Shown piece after piece: positions 53,110 to 62,670 of a stretch of DNA of 64,000 bases. A model generated the notes under the pieces. The model had not been told where the DNA came from. It worked only from the letters and a program-made list of their open reading frames with translations, and made no database searches. A program made the position numbers and the translations under genes. This DNA is from a bacterium (GTDB lineage: Bacteria > Elusimicrobiota > Elusimicrobia > UBA1565 > UBA9628): the NCBI GenBank assembly GCA_021822495.1, contig JAKAQO010000002.1, positions 159,044 to 223,043 on the forward strand. The letters run 5' to 3'. The first letter of the stretch is position 1, and every line of letters starts with the position of its first letter.

Positions 53110-54110
53110 TTTAAAATTTCAGACGCCAAATCTACTAAATTCATTTTATGATCGACCAAGTCTTCAATATCTTTTTCCGAGACCTTGCTTAAAAAATCAC
53201 GGTAAAGCCGTCTGGAGACGTAGAGAGACAATTCTTCCCGGCACTGGTTTTTAAGACGCCTCCGTCCCTCGGAGGTTTCTTTCAAATATTTTTCATGTCG
53301 GTCTAAAGACTCAAGGAGAGGCTCAAGCCCCTCTCCATCACGCGCAGACGCCGCCAAAACCGGAGGCTCCCAAGCTCGAGGCTCTTTTGTTTCGACGAGA
53401 ACGCCAGCATCCAGACCGCCATGATGAAGACGTTCTTGGACAGACAACGACCTCGCTTGCCCCAAACCCAAAGCCGCGCGAATGTCGGAGACCGCCTTAT
53501 CTTTTCCTTCTAAGTCCGCTTTATTGACCACGAATAAATCTCCGATTTCCATGACTCCGGCCTTCATCGCCTGAATTTCATCTCCCAACTGCGGGGTTGT
53601 CACATAAACGACGGTATCGGCCGCGCGCGCAATGGCCACTTCATCTTGACCGATGCCAACTGTTTCAATCAAAATCTTATCGCATCCATAGGCTTCGAGA
53701 ACATGGATTTGGGAAAAAATGGTGCCGGAAAGCCCGCCTACCATCCCCCGGGAGGCGATCGAACGGATAAAAACTCCCGTATCCCCGATATGCTCTTGAA
53801 TGCGCAAGCGATCTCCCAAAAACGAACCGCCTGAAATCGGACTGGAAGGGTCCACCGCGAGCATTCCCACTTTTAAATTTCGCTTGCGGTAAAGAGAAAT
53901 GAGTCGCGAGGATAAGGACGATTTTCCCACGCCCGGCGGGCCGCAAAGCCCGATTTTTTGCGCGCGGCCTAAATCCTTAAAAAAAGCCCGCAAAATTTCA
54001 TCGGCTTCTTTCTGTCCATCCGCCGCCAAGGTCAGGGCTCTTGAAACCGAAACCAAATCTCCGCGCTTGACGCCTTCGATGGCGTCGGAAACCTTGCTAT
54101 TTTTTTTCAA
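53106..54110 (-). CDS. meaB: MeaB/ArgK-type GTPase (mutase chaperone), 334 aa
   Basis: G3E-family GTPase protecting and reloading B12-dependent mutases: P-loop [39 protein letters not shown], and NKAD. Located between the small mutase subunit and the epimerase, as is common. It overlaps the small subunit gene by 14 nt. Confidence 0.94.
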   Translation of the reverse strand: MKKNSKVSDAIEGVKRGDLVSVSRALTLAADGQKEADEILRAFFKDLGRAQKIGLCGPPGVGKSSLSSRLISLYRKRNLKVGMLAVDPSSPISGGSFLGDRLRIQEHIGDTGVFIRSIASRGMVGGLSGTIFSQIHVLEAYGCDKILIETVGIGQDEVAIARAADTVVYVTTPQLGDEIQAMKAGVMEIGDLFVVNKADLEGKDKAVSDIRAALGLGQARSLSVQERLHHGGLDAGVLVETKEPRAWEPPVLAASARDGEGLEPLLESLDRHEKYLKETSEGRRRLKNQCREELSLYVSRRLYRDFLSKVSEKDIEDLVDHKMNLVDLASEILK

Positions 54111-54525
54111 GTCTTTCTCTCAAATAACCGACAATAGAAGAAAGCGGAGTCCCGGGGCCAAAGACTTGATCGACGCCTTGTTTTTTCAGTTTGGCCACAT
54201 CCTCATCCGGAATAATTCCGCCGCCGAAAACGACGACATCCTCCAAGCCTTCTTTTTTCAAAAGCCGAACGACTTCCGGAAAAAGAGTCATGTGCGCCCC
54301 CGACAAAAGAGACAAGCCGACCGCGCTCACGTCTTCCTGAAGAGCGGCATTCGCGATCATCTCCGGAGTCTGTCGGATGCCGGTATAAATGACTTCAAAA
54401 CCGGCGTCTCTAAGAGCCCGCACGATGACCTTGGCCCCCCGATCATGCCCGTCCAGACCAGGTTTCGCGATCAAAACGCGATGAGGCCTCAAATTTGACT
54501 CCTGAACATTTCCCGCTTTCACCAT
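54097..54525 (-). CDS. Methylmalonyl-CoA mutase small (B12-binding) subunit, 142 aa
   Basis: Cobalamin-binding Rossmann domain with the base-off His motif in LDGHDRGAK, then [10 protein letters not shown] and [12 protein letters not shown]. It forms the C-terminal domain of single-chain mutases; here it is a separate gene, as in split enzymes of archaea and some bacteria. Separated from the catalytic subunit gene by two unrelated genes but in the same overlapping operon. Confidence 0.93.
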   Translation of the reverse strand: MVKAGNVQESNLRPHRVLIAKPGLDGHDRGAKVIVRALRDAGFEVIYTGIRQTPEMIANAALQEDVSAVGLSLLSGAHMTLFPEVVRLLKKEGLEDVVVFGGGIIPDEDVAKLKKQGVDQVFGPGTPLSSIVGYLRERLEKK

Positions 54526-55601
54526 ATTCCCTCCGGATTTTCCATTAAATGAATAAACGCCTCCACAACGCGCGGATCAAAAGCCGTTCCCGAACCTTCC
54601 TTGGCCTCTTTAAGGGCTCGCACATAAACTTCATCTTTTGTTTGGCCGGACATGCGCAGTTCCTCAACGGCTTCAACCAAGCCCAAAATTCTCGCGCCCA
54701 GGCAAATTTCTTCTCCCTTGGCTCCGCTAGGAAAACCCGTCCCGTCAAATTTTTCATGGTGCTGACTGATCATGGGAATGGCCGCGCTCAACATCTTGAT
54801 TCCTTCCAACATTCGAATGGAAAATTCCGGATGCATGGACTCCATCGGCCGTTCCACTCCCCACAAATCCAAAAGCCGCGGATTTTTTAAAGCGAGATAG
54901 CCCATGTCATGCAAAAGCCCCGCGTAATAAAGCGCGCGATAATCCTGCCCCTCAAGCTCTAACTCCCGCCCAATCGCACAGGCCAGGCGCGCCGATCTCT
55001 CAGGATGCCCGAACATGGACGGGCGAACGCTCTCAACGCAGGAAATGAGTATCTCAAGAACATTGGCGAAAAAGTTTTTCTGCTCGGTCAAAATTTTTGT
55101 GTTAATCACCGACAAAGAAGCCAGGGAAGCCAGGCTTGAAAGAATCTTGACGTCTTCTTCTGTATAAACGCCCTCGCATTTATTGAGGACCTCAAGAACG
55201 CCGACGACTTCGTTTTGAAAAAGCATCGGAACGCAAACCAAAGAGCGGGTTTGAAAACCGGAAGCATGATCAAAGCGGCCTAAAAAGCGCGGATCGGACT
55301 TGGGATCGTTGATGAGTTCAGGCTTTTTGGTTTGAGCGACCGCCCCCGCAATCCCTTGACCGACCGGTAAGGTCATGGTTTTAAGGGTGCGGCTCCCTTC
55401 GCCGGAGGCGACGCGAAAATAAAGATTTTTCTTATCTTCCGTTAAAAGTAAAATAGAACTGGCCTCGGAATTAGACAGTCGTTCCGCGGCTTTCCCGATT
55501 TTTTCAAGCAAATCGTCCAAATCAACCGCGCTGCCGAAATTTTTCGCAATCTCGAAAATCTCAGTTCCAACAAGAGGAGAAGACTCCATTTCTTTAGTCA
55601 T
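54519..55601 (-). CDS. GAF - HD-GYP domain protein, 360 aa
   Basis: GAF domain at ~10-165 ([32 protein letters not shown]), then an HD-GYP-type phosphohydrolase domain at ~175-350: [23 protein letters not shown] (HD), [14 protein letters not shown], where GYP has become GFP. HD-GYPs degrade cyclic di-GMP. ATG 55599-55601 overlaps the ATPase end by 8 nt. It sits between the two mutase subunits; a link between B12 metabolism and c-di-GMP is not implied by the sequence itself. Confidence 0.9.
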   Translation of the reverse strand: MTKEMESSPLVGTEIFEIAKNFGSAVDLDDLLEKIGKAAERLSNSEASSILLLTEDKKNLYFRVASGEGSRTLKTMTLPVGQGIAGAVAQTKKPELINDPKSDPRFLGRFDHASGFQTRSLVCVPMLFQNEVVGVLEVLNKCEGVYTEEDVKILSSLASLASLSVINTKILTEQKNFFANVLEILISCVESVRPSMFGHPERSARLACAIGRELELEGQDYRALYYAGLLHDMGYLALKNPRLLDLWGVERPMESMHPEFSIRMLEGIKMLSAAIPMISQHHEKFDGTGFPSGAKGEEICLGARILGLVEAVEELRMSGQTKDEVYVRALKEAKEGSGTAFDPRVVEAFIHLMENPEGIW

Positions 55602-57396
55602 TATCCTCAACCCCTCCCAAAACTTCTCGAACCGTCGTAAGACCCGTCTTCACTTTCTCAAGACCGTCTTGAACCAAGGTCTTTAAGCCCTCTTTAACGG
55701 CTTCTTGCCGGATCAAATCAGCCGGAGACTCTCGAAGAGCCAAGGACTTGAGATTATCCGACATCAACAAAAGTTCATGAAGCCCCAAACGTCCTTTGAA
55801 ACCCAGGCTGTTGCAAGCCGAACACTTCGCCCCTCCAATGGGAGGCCCGTAAAGTTGAATCTTGAGAGGCAAATTAACGCCGTGATCTTTAAACACCCGC
55901 ATTTCTTCGGCGGTAGGCTCATGCGGAATCTTGCACTCCGGACAAAGGCGGCGAGACAACCTTTGCGCCAACACCGCTTTAATCGTGGTCGCGACCATGA
56001 AAGAAGGAATCCCCATCTCAATGAGGCGCAGAATCGCGGCGATGGAATCATTCGTATGAATGGTCGAAAAAACCAGGTGTCCGGTCATGGCCGCTTCCAT
56101 GGCAATTTTAGCCGTTTCCTCATCCCGGATTTCGCCGACCATGATCACGTCCGGGTCGAGTCTCAAAAACGAACGCAAAGCCGAGGCGAAATCGAATTTC
56201 TTGCCTTCTCCCAGTTTAATATCCGGATTGACGGGAACCTGAACGATGCCGTCAAGATTGTATTCGACCGGATTTTCGGCGGTTAAAATTTTAATGTCCG
56301 GGCGATTAATGTAATTGAGCGCGGCGTAAAGAGTCGTCGATTTTCCCGAACCCGTAGGCCCGCTGAGCAAAACGAGTCCATAATTCTTCTTCCCGCCGAT
56401 TCCTTTTAAAATACCCGTGAATTTTTCCAACGTCTCGGGCAAAAAGCCCATTTTCTGGATATCCACTTGGACCGCCTTGCGGTCTAAAATTCGCATAACG
56501 CAAGATTCGCCGTAAACGGTCGGCACCATCTCGACTCGAAACTCCAAGGGGCGCCCTTCCGCCAACACTTGAATGCGGCCTGATTGAGGAACCCGGCGCT
56601 CAGTGATATTCATCGAGTTGGTCATGATCTTAATTTTCGCGGAAATGGCGTTCCGATAATTCCACGGAACCGTAAAAGGCCCCGGAACCAGCGTTCCATC
56701 CACGCGGTAGCGAACAAGAATTTTCGAGCTTTTTCCCGCGGGGTCCTCAAAAGGTTCGATGTGGATATCCGAAGCCCTTAACGACACCGCCGTCAAAATA
56801 ATGGCGTTGACGATTTTCTCGATTTCCGGAGCGTCGGCGTCGATTTCAGCGATATCGGAACGGGGAGCGTCAAGGCCGAATCCTTCCGCATTTTGTTCGA
56901 CCACCACCTCTTTGTTGACCATTTCGGCCACCATTCGATTGACGGCCTCGACTTTCCCGTAGATTTTTTCAAAAGCTTTGGAGATATCTTTCGGCAGCGC
57001 CAGATGAGGAACAATGTCAAAACCCGAGCGCAAAGAAATATCTTCCGCCGCGAAAAAATCCCAGGGATCGGCCATAGCCACTGAAAGAGACTTCCCCTCT
57101 TTGGCGAAAGCCACTGATTTATAACGCCGGGCCGCGGGCTCGGGAATAATTTTAACGACGGTCTCATCCAACTCGACACTAGGCAAATCGACGCTTTTCA
57201 CCTGCCACTCTTTTCCCAAGGCTTCCAGCAGAACTTTTTTTTCAACAAAGCCGCCCTCGGCAAAAGCGTCTAGAAGCGAGACTCCATTGACTCTGGAAAA
57301 ATTCTCAACCTCCGGAATTTTTCCGCTCTCAAGGAGCTTGGCTTCCATCAAAATTTCAAAAGCGGACTTTCGCCTGCTCAATCCCCTAACCGCCAT
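55594..57396 (-). CDS. PilB/GspE-type secretion or pilus assembly ATPase, 600 aa
   Basis: An N-terminal MshEN/T2SSE domain (~20-160) precedes the ATPase core: ASDIHIEPFEDPAG, Walker A SGPTGSGKSTTLYAAL, Asp box RLDPDVIMVGEIRDEETA, His box MTGHLVFSTIHTND, and the zinc-binding tetracysteine (CPEC ... CSAC). It powers type IV pilus extension or type II secretion. No other pilus gene is in the window. ATG 57394-57396 has GGAG 6 nt upstream; it overlaps the mutase end by 11 nt. Confidence 0.93.
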   Translation of the reverse strand: MAVRGLSRRKSAFEILMEAKLLESGKIPEVENFSRVNGVSLLDAFAEGGFVEKKVLLEALGKEWQVKSVDLPSVELDETVVKIIPEPAARRYKSVAFAKEGKSLSVAMADPWDFFAAEDISLRSGFDIVPHLALPKDISKAFEKIYGKVEAVNRMVAEMVNKEVVVEQNAEGFGLDAPRSDIAEIDADAPEIEKIVNAIILTAVSLRASDIHIEPFEDPAGKSSKILVRYRVDGTLVPGPFTVPWNYRNAISAKIKIMTNSMNITERRVPQSGRIQVLAEGRPLEFRVEMVPTVYGESCVMRILDRKAVQVDIQKMGFLPETLEKFTGILKGIGGKKNYGLVLLSGPTGSGKSTTLYAALNYINRPDIKILTAENPVEYNLDGIVQVPVNPDIKLGEGKKFDFASALRSFLRLDPDVIMVGEIRDEETAKIAMEAAMTGHLVFSTIHTNDSIAAILRLIEMGIPSFMVATTIKAVLAQRLSRRLCPECKIPHEPTAEEMRVFKDHGVNLPLKIQLYGPPIGGAKCSACNSLGFKGRLGLHELLLMSDNLKSLALRESPADLIRQEAVKEGLKTLVQDGLEKVKTGLTTVREVLGGVEDND

Positions 57397-58960
57397 GGTG
57401 TTCTCCAAAGACCTTTCGCAAAACGCCGCAGATTTCGCCTAAACTCGCGCGACTTTCAACGCAAGACAAGATCAATGGAAAAAGATTGTCCTTGCCACAA
57501 GCAGCCTCTTCAAGCTCTCCGAGAGAGCGGCTGGCCGCCTCCTGGTCGCGGGTTTTTTTAAATTTTGAAAGGCGAGAAATGGCTTCTTTTTCAAGTTTCA
57601 AAGAAACTTTCAGAATTTTCGTTTTGGAATCTTTTCCGCCTTCGGCCAAAACATTGACGCCGACAATTTTGCGCTTTCCGCTTTCAATCTCGGATTGATA
57701 CTGATAAGCCCGGTCGTGAATTTCTGATTGCGGTTCTCCCTTTTCAATTAATGAAACCATTCCACCCGCCGCGCGAATGGCCTTGATTTTCTCAAAGACT
57801 CGACGCTCAATATCATCGGTCAATTTTTCAACGGCCCAAGAGCCGCCCACTGGGTCCACCACATCCGGAACGCCGGTCTCATGAGCCAAAATTTGCTGCG
57901 TTCTTAGCGCCAAGCGCGCCGATTCTTCCGTGGGAAGCCCCAAGGCCTCATCATAAGAATTCGTATGCAGGGATTGCGCGCCGCCTAAAATGGCTGACAT
58001 GGCCTGGAGAGCAACCCGAACCGCGTTGTTTTCAGGTTGCTGACTGGTCAAGGTCGAACCGCAGGTCTGAACATGAAAGCGCAAGGACATGGCTTTAGGG
58101 TCAGTGGCCCCGTAATCTTCCTTCATCATTTTGGCCCAAATCCGCCTCGCGGCTCTAAATTTCGCGATTTCCTCAAGAAAATGATTATGACACCCGAAGA
58201 AAAAGGCAAGCCTTGTCCCGCATTGATCGGCCGAAAGCCCGCGAGAAAGCATTTCTTTCAAATAGACCTCGGCGTTGCCGAAAGTAAAAGCGAGTTCCTG
58301 AATGGCGTCAGATCCCGCTTCCCGAATATGGTAGCCGGAAATCGAGATGGGATGAAATTGCGGGATATGCTTAAACGAATACTCCATCGCGTCCGCCGCG
58401 AGCCTCAAAGACGGCTGCGGAGGATAGATGTAAGTTCCGCGCGCGAGAAACTCTTTTAAAATATCGTTTTGAAGCGTGCCGCGCAAGGCGGATAAAGCCA
58501 CGCCTCTTTTTTTCGCCACCGCCGCGTAAAAAGCGAGGAGCACAATCGCAGTCGCGTTAATGGTCAAGGAAGTCGAGACTTGATCCAAAGGAATTTGGTC
58601 GAACAAAGTCTCCATGTCCTCGATGGTCCCAATATGAACCCCGGTGCGGCCCACTTCGCCCTTGGACATGGGGGCATCCGCGTCAAAACCCATCTGGGTC
58701 GGTAGATCAAAGGCCGTCGAAAGACCGGTTTGCCCTTCTTCTAAAAGCCAGCGAAACCTCTGATTGGTTTCTTTCGCCGTTCCAAATCCGGCGTATTGAC
58801 GCATCGTCCACAAGCGCCCGCGATACATATTTTTTTGAATTCCGCGCGTAAACGGATATTCTCCGGCGTTTCCTAAGTCCTTGGGCGGAACATTATCGGG
58901 GCCGTAATAACGCTCAATTTCAATCCCGGATGGGGTGGTAAACGATAAATCCTCAGTCAT
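57386..58960 (-). CDS. Methylmalonyl-CoA mutase large (catalytic) subunit, 524 aa
   Basis: TIM-barrel subunit: FPFTRGIQKNMYRGRLW-type start (here YPFTRGIQKNMYRGRLWTM), RQYAGFGTAKETNQRFRWLL, STAFDLPTQMGFD, LRFHVQTCGSTLTSQQPENN, and AAILGGAQSLHTNSYDEAL-like segments. It lacks the C-terminal B12 domain, which is the separate gene at 54097-54525. Rearranges methylmalonyl-CoA and succinyl-CoA. ATG 58958-58960 overlaps the HEPN gene by 8 nt. Confidence 0.94.
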   Translation of the reverse strand: MTEDLSFTTPSGIEIERYYGPDNVPPKDLGNAGEYPFTRGIQKNMYRGRLWTMRQYAGFGTAKETNQRFRWLLEEGQTGLSTAFDLPTQMGFDADAPMSKGEVGRTGVHIGTIEDMETLFDQIPLDQVSTSLTINATAIVLLAFYAAVAKKRGVALSALRGTLQNDILKEFLARGTYIYPPQPSLRLAADAMEYSFKHIPQFHPISISGYHIREAGSDAIQELAFTFGNAEVYLKEMLSRGLSADQCGTRLAFFFGCHNHFLEEIAKFRAARRIWAKMMKEDYGATDPKAMSLRFHVQTCGSTLTSQQPENNAVRVALQAMSAILGGAQSLHTNSYDEALGLPTEESARLALRTQQILAHETGVPDVVDPVGGSWAVEKLTDDIERRVFEKIKAIRAAGGMVSLIEKGEPQSEIHDRAYQYQSEIESGKRKIVGVNVLAEGGKDSKTKILKVSLKLEKEAISRLSKFKKTRDQEAASRSLGELEEAACGKDNLFPLILSCVESRASLGEICGVLRKVFGEHHGG

Positions 58961-59474
58961 ATCTTCTCTCCTTAAGCGCTTTCAACAAATCCCGGCAAAG
59001 AGAAAACGCTTTCGGCAGGGTTGGGAATATCGCTTCGGCCGCCTTCTCATTGTAGACGTGAGATAAAAGATTCCTATTGTCTAGCATCTTAAGCCAAAAC
59101 GGTTCGTCTCCGATGAGGCCTTGGACAAATGCCTCACGGATCACTCCCTTCGGAGAACTGAGGGAATTGGGAGCGCTCGCCGGCTTCATCTCCAGTTTTA
59201 AATTTTCAATTAAGTAGACCCTCGTGGTCTTCCAAGCCAGCTCCACGCTAAACTCAAACCGCTGCAAGGCCGAGTCGCGGACGATGTCATCGTCGCCACA
59301 AGGCCTGGCTAAAACCTCCTCGAATTTCGAGACCGCGCGCTCAAAATCGGCCAACATAAGCTCGAAGCGATTATTAAAACGATCCGGGCCCGCCTCCCGG
59401 ACGACGGAGGCTTTTCCAAAGGCAACGGGCTTGGCCTTACTGTTCGTAGATGATTTTAATTTTTTTCTTGGCAT
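58953..59474 (-). CDS. HI0074-type HEPN protein (nucleotidyltransferase partner), 173 aa
   Basis: All-helical HEPN fold of the NTase substrate-binding family: LQRFEFSVELAWKTTRVYL, SPKGVIREAFVQGLIG, and RNLLSHVY, which is the RxxxxHxY motif used as RNase site and adenylylation target in HepT toxins. Residues ~1-35 are a basic, poorly conserved extension. ATG 59472-59474 is chosen; in-frame ATGs at 59498 and 59504 exist. It overlaps the nucleotidyltransferase gene by 38 nt and the mutase gene by 8 nt, so it reads as the head of the mutase operon. Confidence 0.85.
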   Translation of the reverse strand: MPRKKLKSSTNSKAKPVAFGKASVVREAGPDRFNNRFELMLADFERAVSKFEEVLARPCGDDDIVRDSALQRFEFSVELAWKTTRVYLIENLKLEMKPASAPNSLSSPKGVIREAFVQGLIGDEPFWLKMLDNRNLLSHVYNEKAAEAIFPTLPKAFSLCRDLLKALKERRYD

Positions 59475-59751
59475 GGTTTCTAAAAGTCTCGGAAACATCC
59501 GCAAAATCGACGAGATCCACTTTTTGAAGGACAGGAATCTCTTCTAAATCCCACTGCATGGGAAGAAAGGTCTCAGACGGCATTTTTTCATCCGACTCAA
59601 TCCCAATATCAAAATCCGAGCGTTCATTGGCCGTCCCCCATGCGCGCGAGCCAAAGAGAAAAACCTTAAAATGCCGATCCGGGAAATATTTTTTCGCCAA
59701 ATCCGTCACGGCGTTAAAAACGATTTTTTCGGCTCTATGCCTGTTCCTCAT
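59437..59751 (-). CDS. MNT-type nucleotidyltransferase (HI0073-like), 104 aa
   Basis: GSx10DxD motif in FGSRAWGTANERSDFDIGIE and a third acidic residue in KVDLVDF. Likely antitoxin partner of the HEPN protein. Its first codons (MRNRHR) fall inside a dispersed palindromic repeat; a GTG at residue 15 is a possible original start, since family members usually begin close to the VFLFGSR strand. Confidence 0.83.
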   Translation of the reverse strand: MRNRHRAEKIVFNAVTDLAKKYFPDRHFKVFLFGSRAWGTANERSDFDIGIESDEKMPSETFLPMQWDLEEIPVLQKVDLVDFADVSETFRNHAKKKIKIIYEQ

Positions 59752-59855
59752 AATAATCCTAGGGACGGCGCCCGGCGTAATATATGCGCCGAGTGCCTGC
59801 GGAAAGGTTATATACGCTGACGCTTCCTCTTGCCGCAGGCATTGTCCCGACCTTA
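59741..59855. repeat. Compound palindromic element upstream of the nucleotidyltransferase
   Basis: TTCCTCATAATAATCCTAGGGAC begins like the left arm of the element at 10556-10638, and TGTCCCGACCTTA near the end is identical to 10597-10609. Between them is an extra ~70 bp with a perfect 9-bp stem TGCCTGCGG (59794-59802) / CCGCAGGCA (59833-59841). It includes the start codon of the nucleotidyltransferase gene. Confidence 0.6.
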
Positions 59856-59873
59856 TGAATACGAAGAAAGGGA

Positions 59874-60227
59874 CTAGGGTTTAAACTCAAGAGCGTCTCC
59901 TTTTGAAATCTGATCCGCCGCGCCCGCAGCTAATTCCAAAACGCTGTAAGCGCCCCACACCCAAGGCGTCGCGCGCCAAGGCTTGAGGCTCCTAAATATT
60001 CTCACCACTCTATTTTGCCTATCTAAGAAAACCGCGTCAATGGCAAAGTTCATAAAAAACATATGAATCATCGCGCAGGGAATAATCCACATTCCTTCAT
60101 CTGGGGAAAGCGCCTTGCGCCCCAAAAGCCCGCGAGAGCGAGACTCCCAGGTATCCGCCTTAACGATTTTCTCGGCGACCTTAAGACCCCGCGTCTTGTT
60201 AAAAGCTATCAAAAAGGAACTTGTCAT
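59874..60227 (-). CDS. DUF192 family protein, 117 aa
   Basis: The DUF192 pattern is clear: ADTWESRSRGLLGRKAL, GMWIIPCAMIHMFFMNFAIDAVFLD, RVVRIFRSLKPW, VLELAAGAAD. Family members are small beta-barrel proteins of unknown role, usually exported, but this one has no signal peptide. Its ATG directly adjoins the S8 protease stop (60228). Confidence 0.88.
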   Translation of the reverse strand: MTSSFLIAFNKTRGLKVAEKIVKADTWESRSRGLLGRKALSPDEGMWIIPCAMIHMFFMNFAIDAVFLDRQNRVVRIFRSLKPWRATPWVWGAYSVLELAAGAADQISKGDALEFKP

Positions 60228-61973
60228 TCAACGAATCACCGAAAAACGACCCTTGGTATCGCCCGAACCCGTGGTGACTAGAAAAATATAGGTTCCCGAG
60301 GCCACCATTTGGCCGCCAGAATTACGCCCATCCCAAGTTAAACCCGTGATCGTGTTAACCAATTGTCCAGCTATGGTATAAATTTTAATCGTGGGATTAC
60401 TCCCAGCGATAGCGCCCGGAATGGAGAAAGACAATTCCCCTTGATTCGGATGAAAAGGATTGGGAAAGGCGATCGCTTTGGTTTGCCCGGAAAAAGTGGC
60501 CAAAGTCCCATTTTGAGCAAGTCTGAGACTCTTAAAGACATTAATTCTGCCAGAGCCTTGATAATTAGCCTCCGCTCCGATATTATCGGCCCCGCCGCGA
60601 ATCCAAGACTGAACCTGGGAAGGCGTCGCCGTGGAATGCGCCGAAAGAAGGAGCGCCATGAGCCCCGCCACATGCGGAGCGGAAAAAGACGTTCCCGACG
60701 CGGCATTGGTTGTTTGGCTTGAAACGTCGGTCGTCACATCGTTGACCCCCGGCGCCACCACGCCGTTAGATGCAAGTTCCGGGCCATTGGATGAAAAATA
60801 CGCAATCTGATTATTTTGATCATCGGCGCCGACCGGAATGACTCCTCCGCTATTGGTTGTTCCCGCGCAATTGGCCGGAGCGTTGACCGAGGAACCGTCG
60901 TTTCCAGCCGAAATGGCCAACGGAATTCCCGTTGCGGTCGACAGGGCAATCGCATCCGCCATGGCCGTTGTCGTCGTTGATCCATCCGTAGAAACGCACG
61001 GCGTTCCGCTCGCCCCAAGACTCATATTAATGACAACTCGCCCGCCAACCGCGGGATTGGTCGCCAAAGAGACGGCATATTCAATAGCATTGACAATGGC
61101 GGCATCATCGGTTGAGCAGCAACCGCCAAGAACTCCGCAAAACGAATTCACGTCTCCACAATCAATGGTGCAATCAGTGGGATTAAAGACGCGCAGGGAA
61201 AGAAGCTTCGCCCCCCAGGACACTCCCGCGATGTCAAGACCATTATTGGTTTGAGCGGCGGCAACGCCGGAAGTGCGGGTCGCATGATTACAAGCGTAAA
61301 CGGGAGGAGAGTCGGAAGCGCATGGAGAACCCGTCGCATCTGGATCGCAAAATTGACTCTCAAAACCGCCTTGATTTAAAAGTTTTCCGTCCAGATCGGC
61401 TTGCCCGGTTCCATCAATACCGGTGTCAATCATCGCGATCGTCACCGTGCTGGTTTGCCCCGTCTCATATTGCCAACCGCCCGGCGCGTCAATTTGGCTG
61501 AGCGGATATTGAGAGGAAAAAAGGGGATCGTTGGGAGTCGGCGTGGAATTGGCTTTATAGGCACGGTCAATATCTACGGACAGAATCCCGGGTTTTCCAC
61601 GGATGAGATTAAAACCATCGGCCACGCTCACGGAAGGTGAAAGAGAAATCAAGGTCCAGCCGAGATTGGGATAATCCTTGGCCACGGAAAAACCTAAAGA
61701 CGCAATTACAGACGTCCTTTGAGACGCGGGTAAAGTTGGATTAAATTTAACCCATAAACGTCCGGAAGCGACGGGAATTCCGTTTGGCTTTTGCCCCGGA
61801 GCGGCCGCGGCGGGCTTAAACGCGCGCCCCTGCGCGCCTATCTGAAAAAACTCCACTTTAAGCGAATAGGCGGGAGCTGAGGCAAGAACGCAGAGAAAAA
61901 AAAGCGCCGCTTTCCAACAGACCTGGATGCGGCACTTCCTCATCGATTCTCGGTCGGCCGCTTTCCGGCTCAT
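60228..61973 (-). CDS. S8 subtilisin-like protease with Por-type C-terminal domain, 581 aa
   Basis: Signal peptide (~18-37). Catalytic Asp in AMIDTGID (~181), His in CNHATRTSG (~229), oxyanion Asn in ISAGNDGSS (~355), Ser in GTSFSAPHVAG (~427). The usual HGTHVAG around the His is changed to HATRTSG. A Cys-rich insert (DCGDVNSFCGVLGGCC) follows. The last ~75 residues (FPNPFHPNQG, IYTIAGQLVNTI, ASGTYIFLV, RFSVIR) look like a type IX-type sorting domain, as in the S53 protease. ATG overlaps the HAD gene stop (ATGA). Confidence 0.9.
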   Translation of the reverse strand: MSRKAADRESMRKCRIQVCWKAALFFLCVLASAPAYSLKVEFFQIGAQGRAFKPAAAAPGQKPNGIPVASGRLWVKFNPTLPASQRTSVIASLGFSVAKDYPNLGWTLISLSPSVSVADGFNLIRGKPGILSVDIDRAYKANSTPTPNDPLFSSQYPLSQIDAPGGWQYETGQTSTVTIAMIDTGIDGTGQADLDGKLLNQGGFESQFCDPDATGSPCASDSPPVYACNHATRTSGVAAAQTNNGLDIAGVSWGAKLLSLRVFNPTDCTIDCGDVNSFCGVLGGCCSTDDAAIVNAIEYAVSLATNPAVGGRVVINMSLGASGTPCVSTDGSTTTTAMADAIALSTATGIPLAISAGNDGSSVNAPANCAGTTNSGGVIPVGADDQNNQIAYFSSNGPELASNGVVAPGVNDVTTDVSSQTTNAASGTSFSAPHVAGLMALLLSAHSTATPSQVQSWIRGGADNIGAEANYQGSGRINVFKSLRLAQNGTLATFSGQTKAIAFPNPFHPNQGELSFSIPGAIAGSNPTIKIYTIAGQLVNTITGLTWDGRNSGGQMVASGTYIFLVTTGSGDTKGRFSVIR

Positions 61974-62659
61974 ACCGCGACGGCATTCTCTCGGCGGATA
62001 ATCGTCACTAAATCATAAATATCCGAAAGTTCAAATTCCGCCCCAGATTCTTTCGTGTCAAAAGTATTCCCATATTTGGCCCAAGCCGTGCGAATGCCCA
62101 AGGCCTTGGCCCCGGCAATATCTCTTTCCGCCCAATCGCCGACCATGATGGTTTCCGCCGGACTGGTCCCCAAAACCTTGAGCGCCTTACGGAAAGGCTC
62201 TGGAGCGGGTTTCTTGGCCACATTATCTTCGCCCGTAATGACGTCGTCAAAATAATGGTGAAGCCCCAGCCCCACGATTCTAAGCCAAACTTCCAATTTG
62301 GGAGCGTCCGAAACGACGACCATCTTAAGCCCCATCTTCAAGAGTTCCGATAAGGTGAGCCCCACATGAGGATACAAAGTCATCGTACCGGCTTTGGAAC
62401 GACGATAAGAGACAATAGCGGCGGCAAGAAACTTCGGATCAATTTTCCCAAATTCTTTCAAAAGAACCTTGTCAAAAATCTTTTGATCCTCAACCCCGTC
62501 CTTCCAATAAATCTCGAAGATTTTTTCAACCATCGCATTTTTCTCGACCTTAAGGCCCACGTCAATCATGCCTTCGACCGCGGCGTCAACAGCCGCGCGC
62601 TTGGTCCTCATGAAATCCGTCAAGGTGTTGTCGCAATCAAATAAAACCGCGCGAATCAT
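61970..62659 (-). CDS. HAD superfamily hydrolase, 229 aa
   Basis: Class I cap HAD phosphatase: motif I LFDCDNTLTD, motif II MVVVSDAP, motif III Lys in AKKPAPEPF, motif IV MVGDWAERDIAGA. Substrate not predictable; phosphoglycolate or nucleotide phosphatase are typical. Follows efp with a palindrome in between. Confidence 0.9.
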   Translation of the reverse strand: MIRAVLFDCDNTLTDFMRTKRAAVDAAVEGMIDVGLKVEKNAMVEKIFEIYWKDGVEDQKIFDKVLLKEFGKIDPKFLAAAIVSYRRSKAGTMTLYPHVGLTLSELLKMGLKMVVVSDAPKLEVWLRIVGLGLHHYFDDVITGEDNVAKKPAPEPFRKALKVLGTSPAETIMVGDWAERDIAGAKALGIRTAWAKYGNTFDTKESGAEFELSDIYDLVTIIRRENAVAV

Positions 62660-62670
62660 AATAATGTAAG

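Noticed and set aside
55705-56286. 193-codon open frame on the plus strand
   Set aside because: Antisense shadow of the PilB-type ATPase core with its Walker, Asp and His boxes.
58953-59751. HEPN-nucleotidyltransferase pair as part of a defence island
   Set aside because: No other defence gene is nearby; the neighbours are metabolic genes in the same operon. It is reported as a likely toxin-antitoxin-type pair only.
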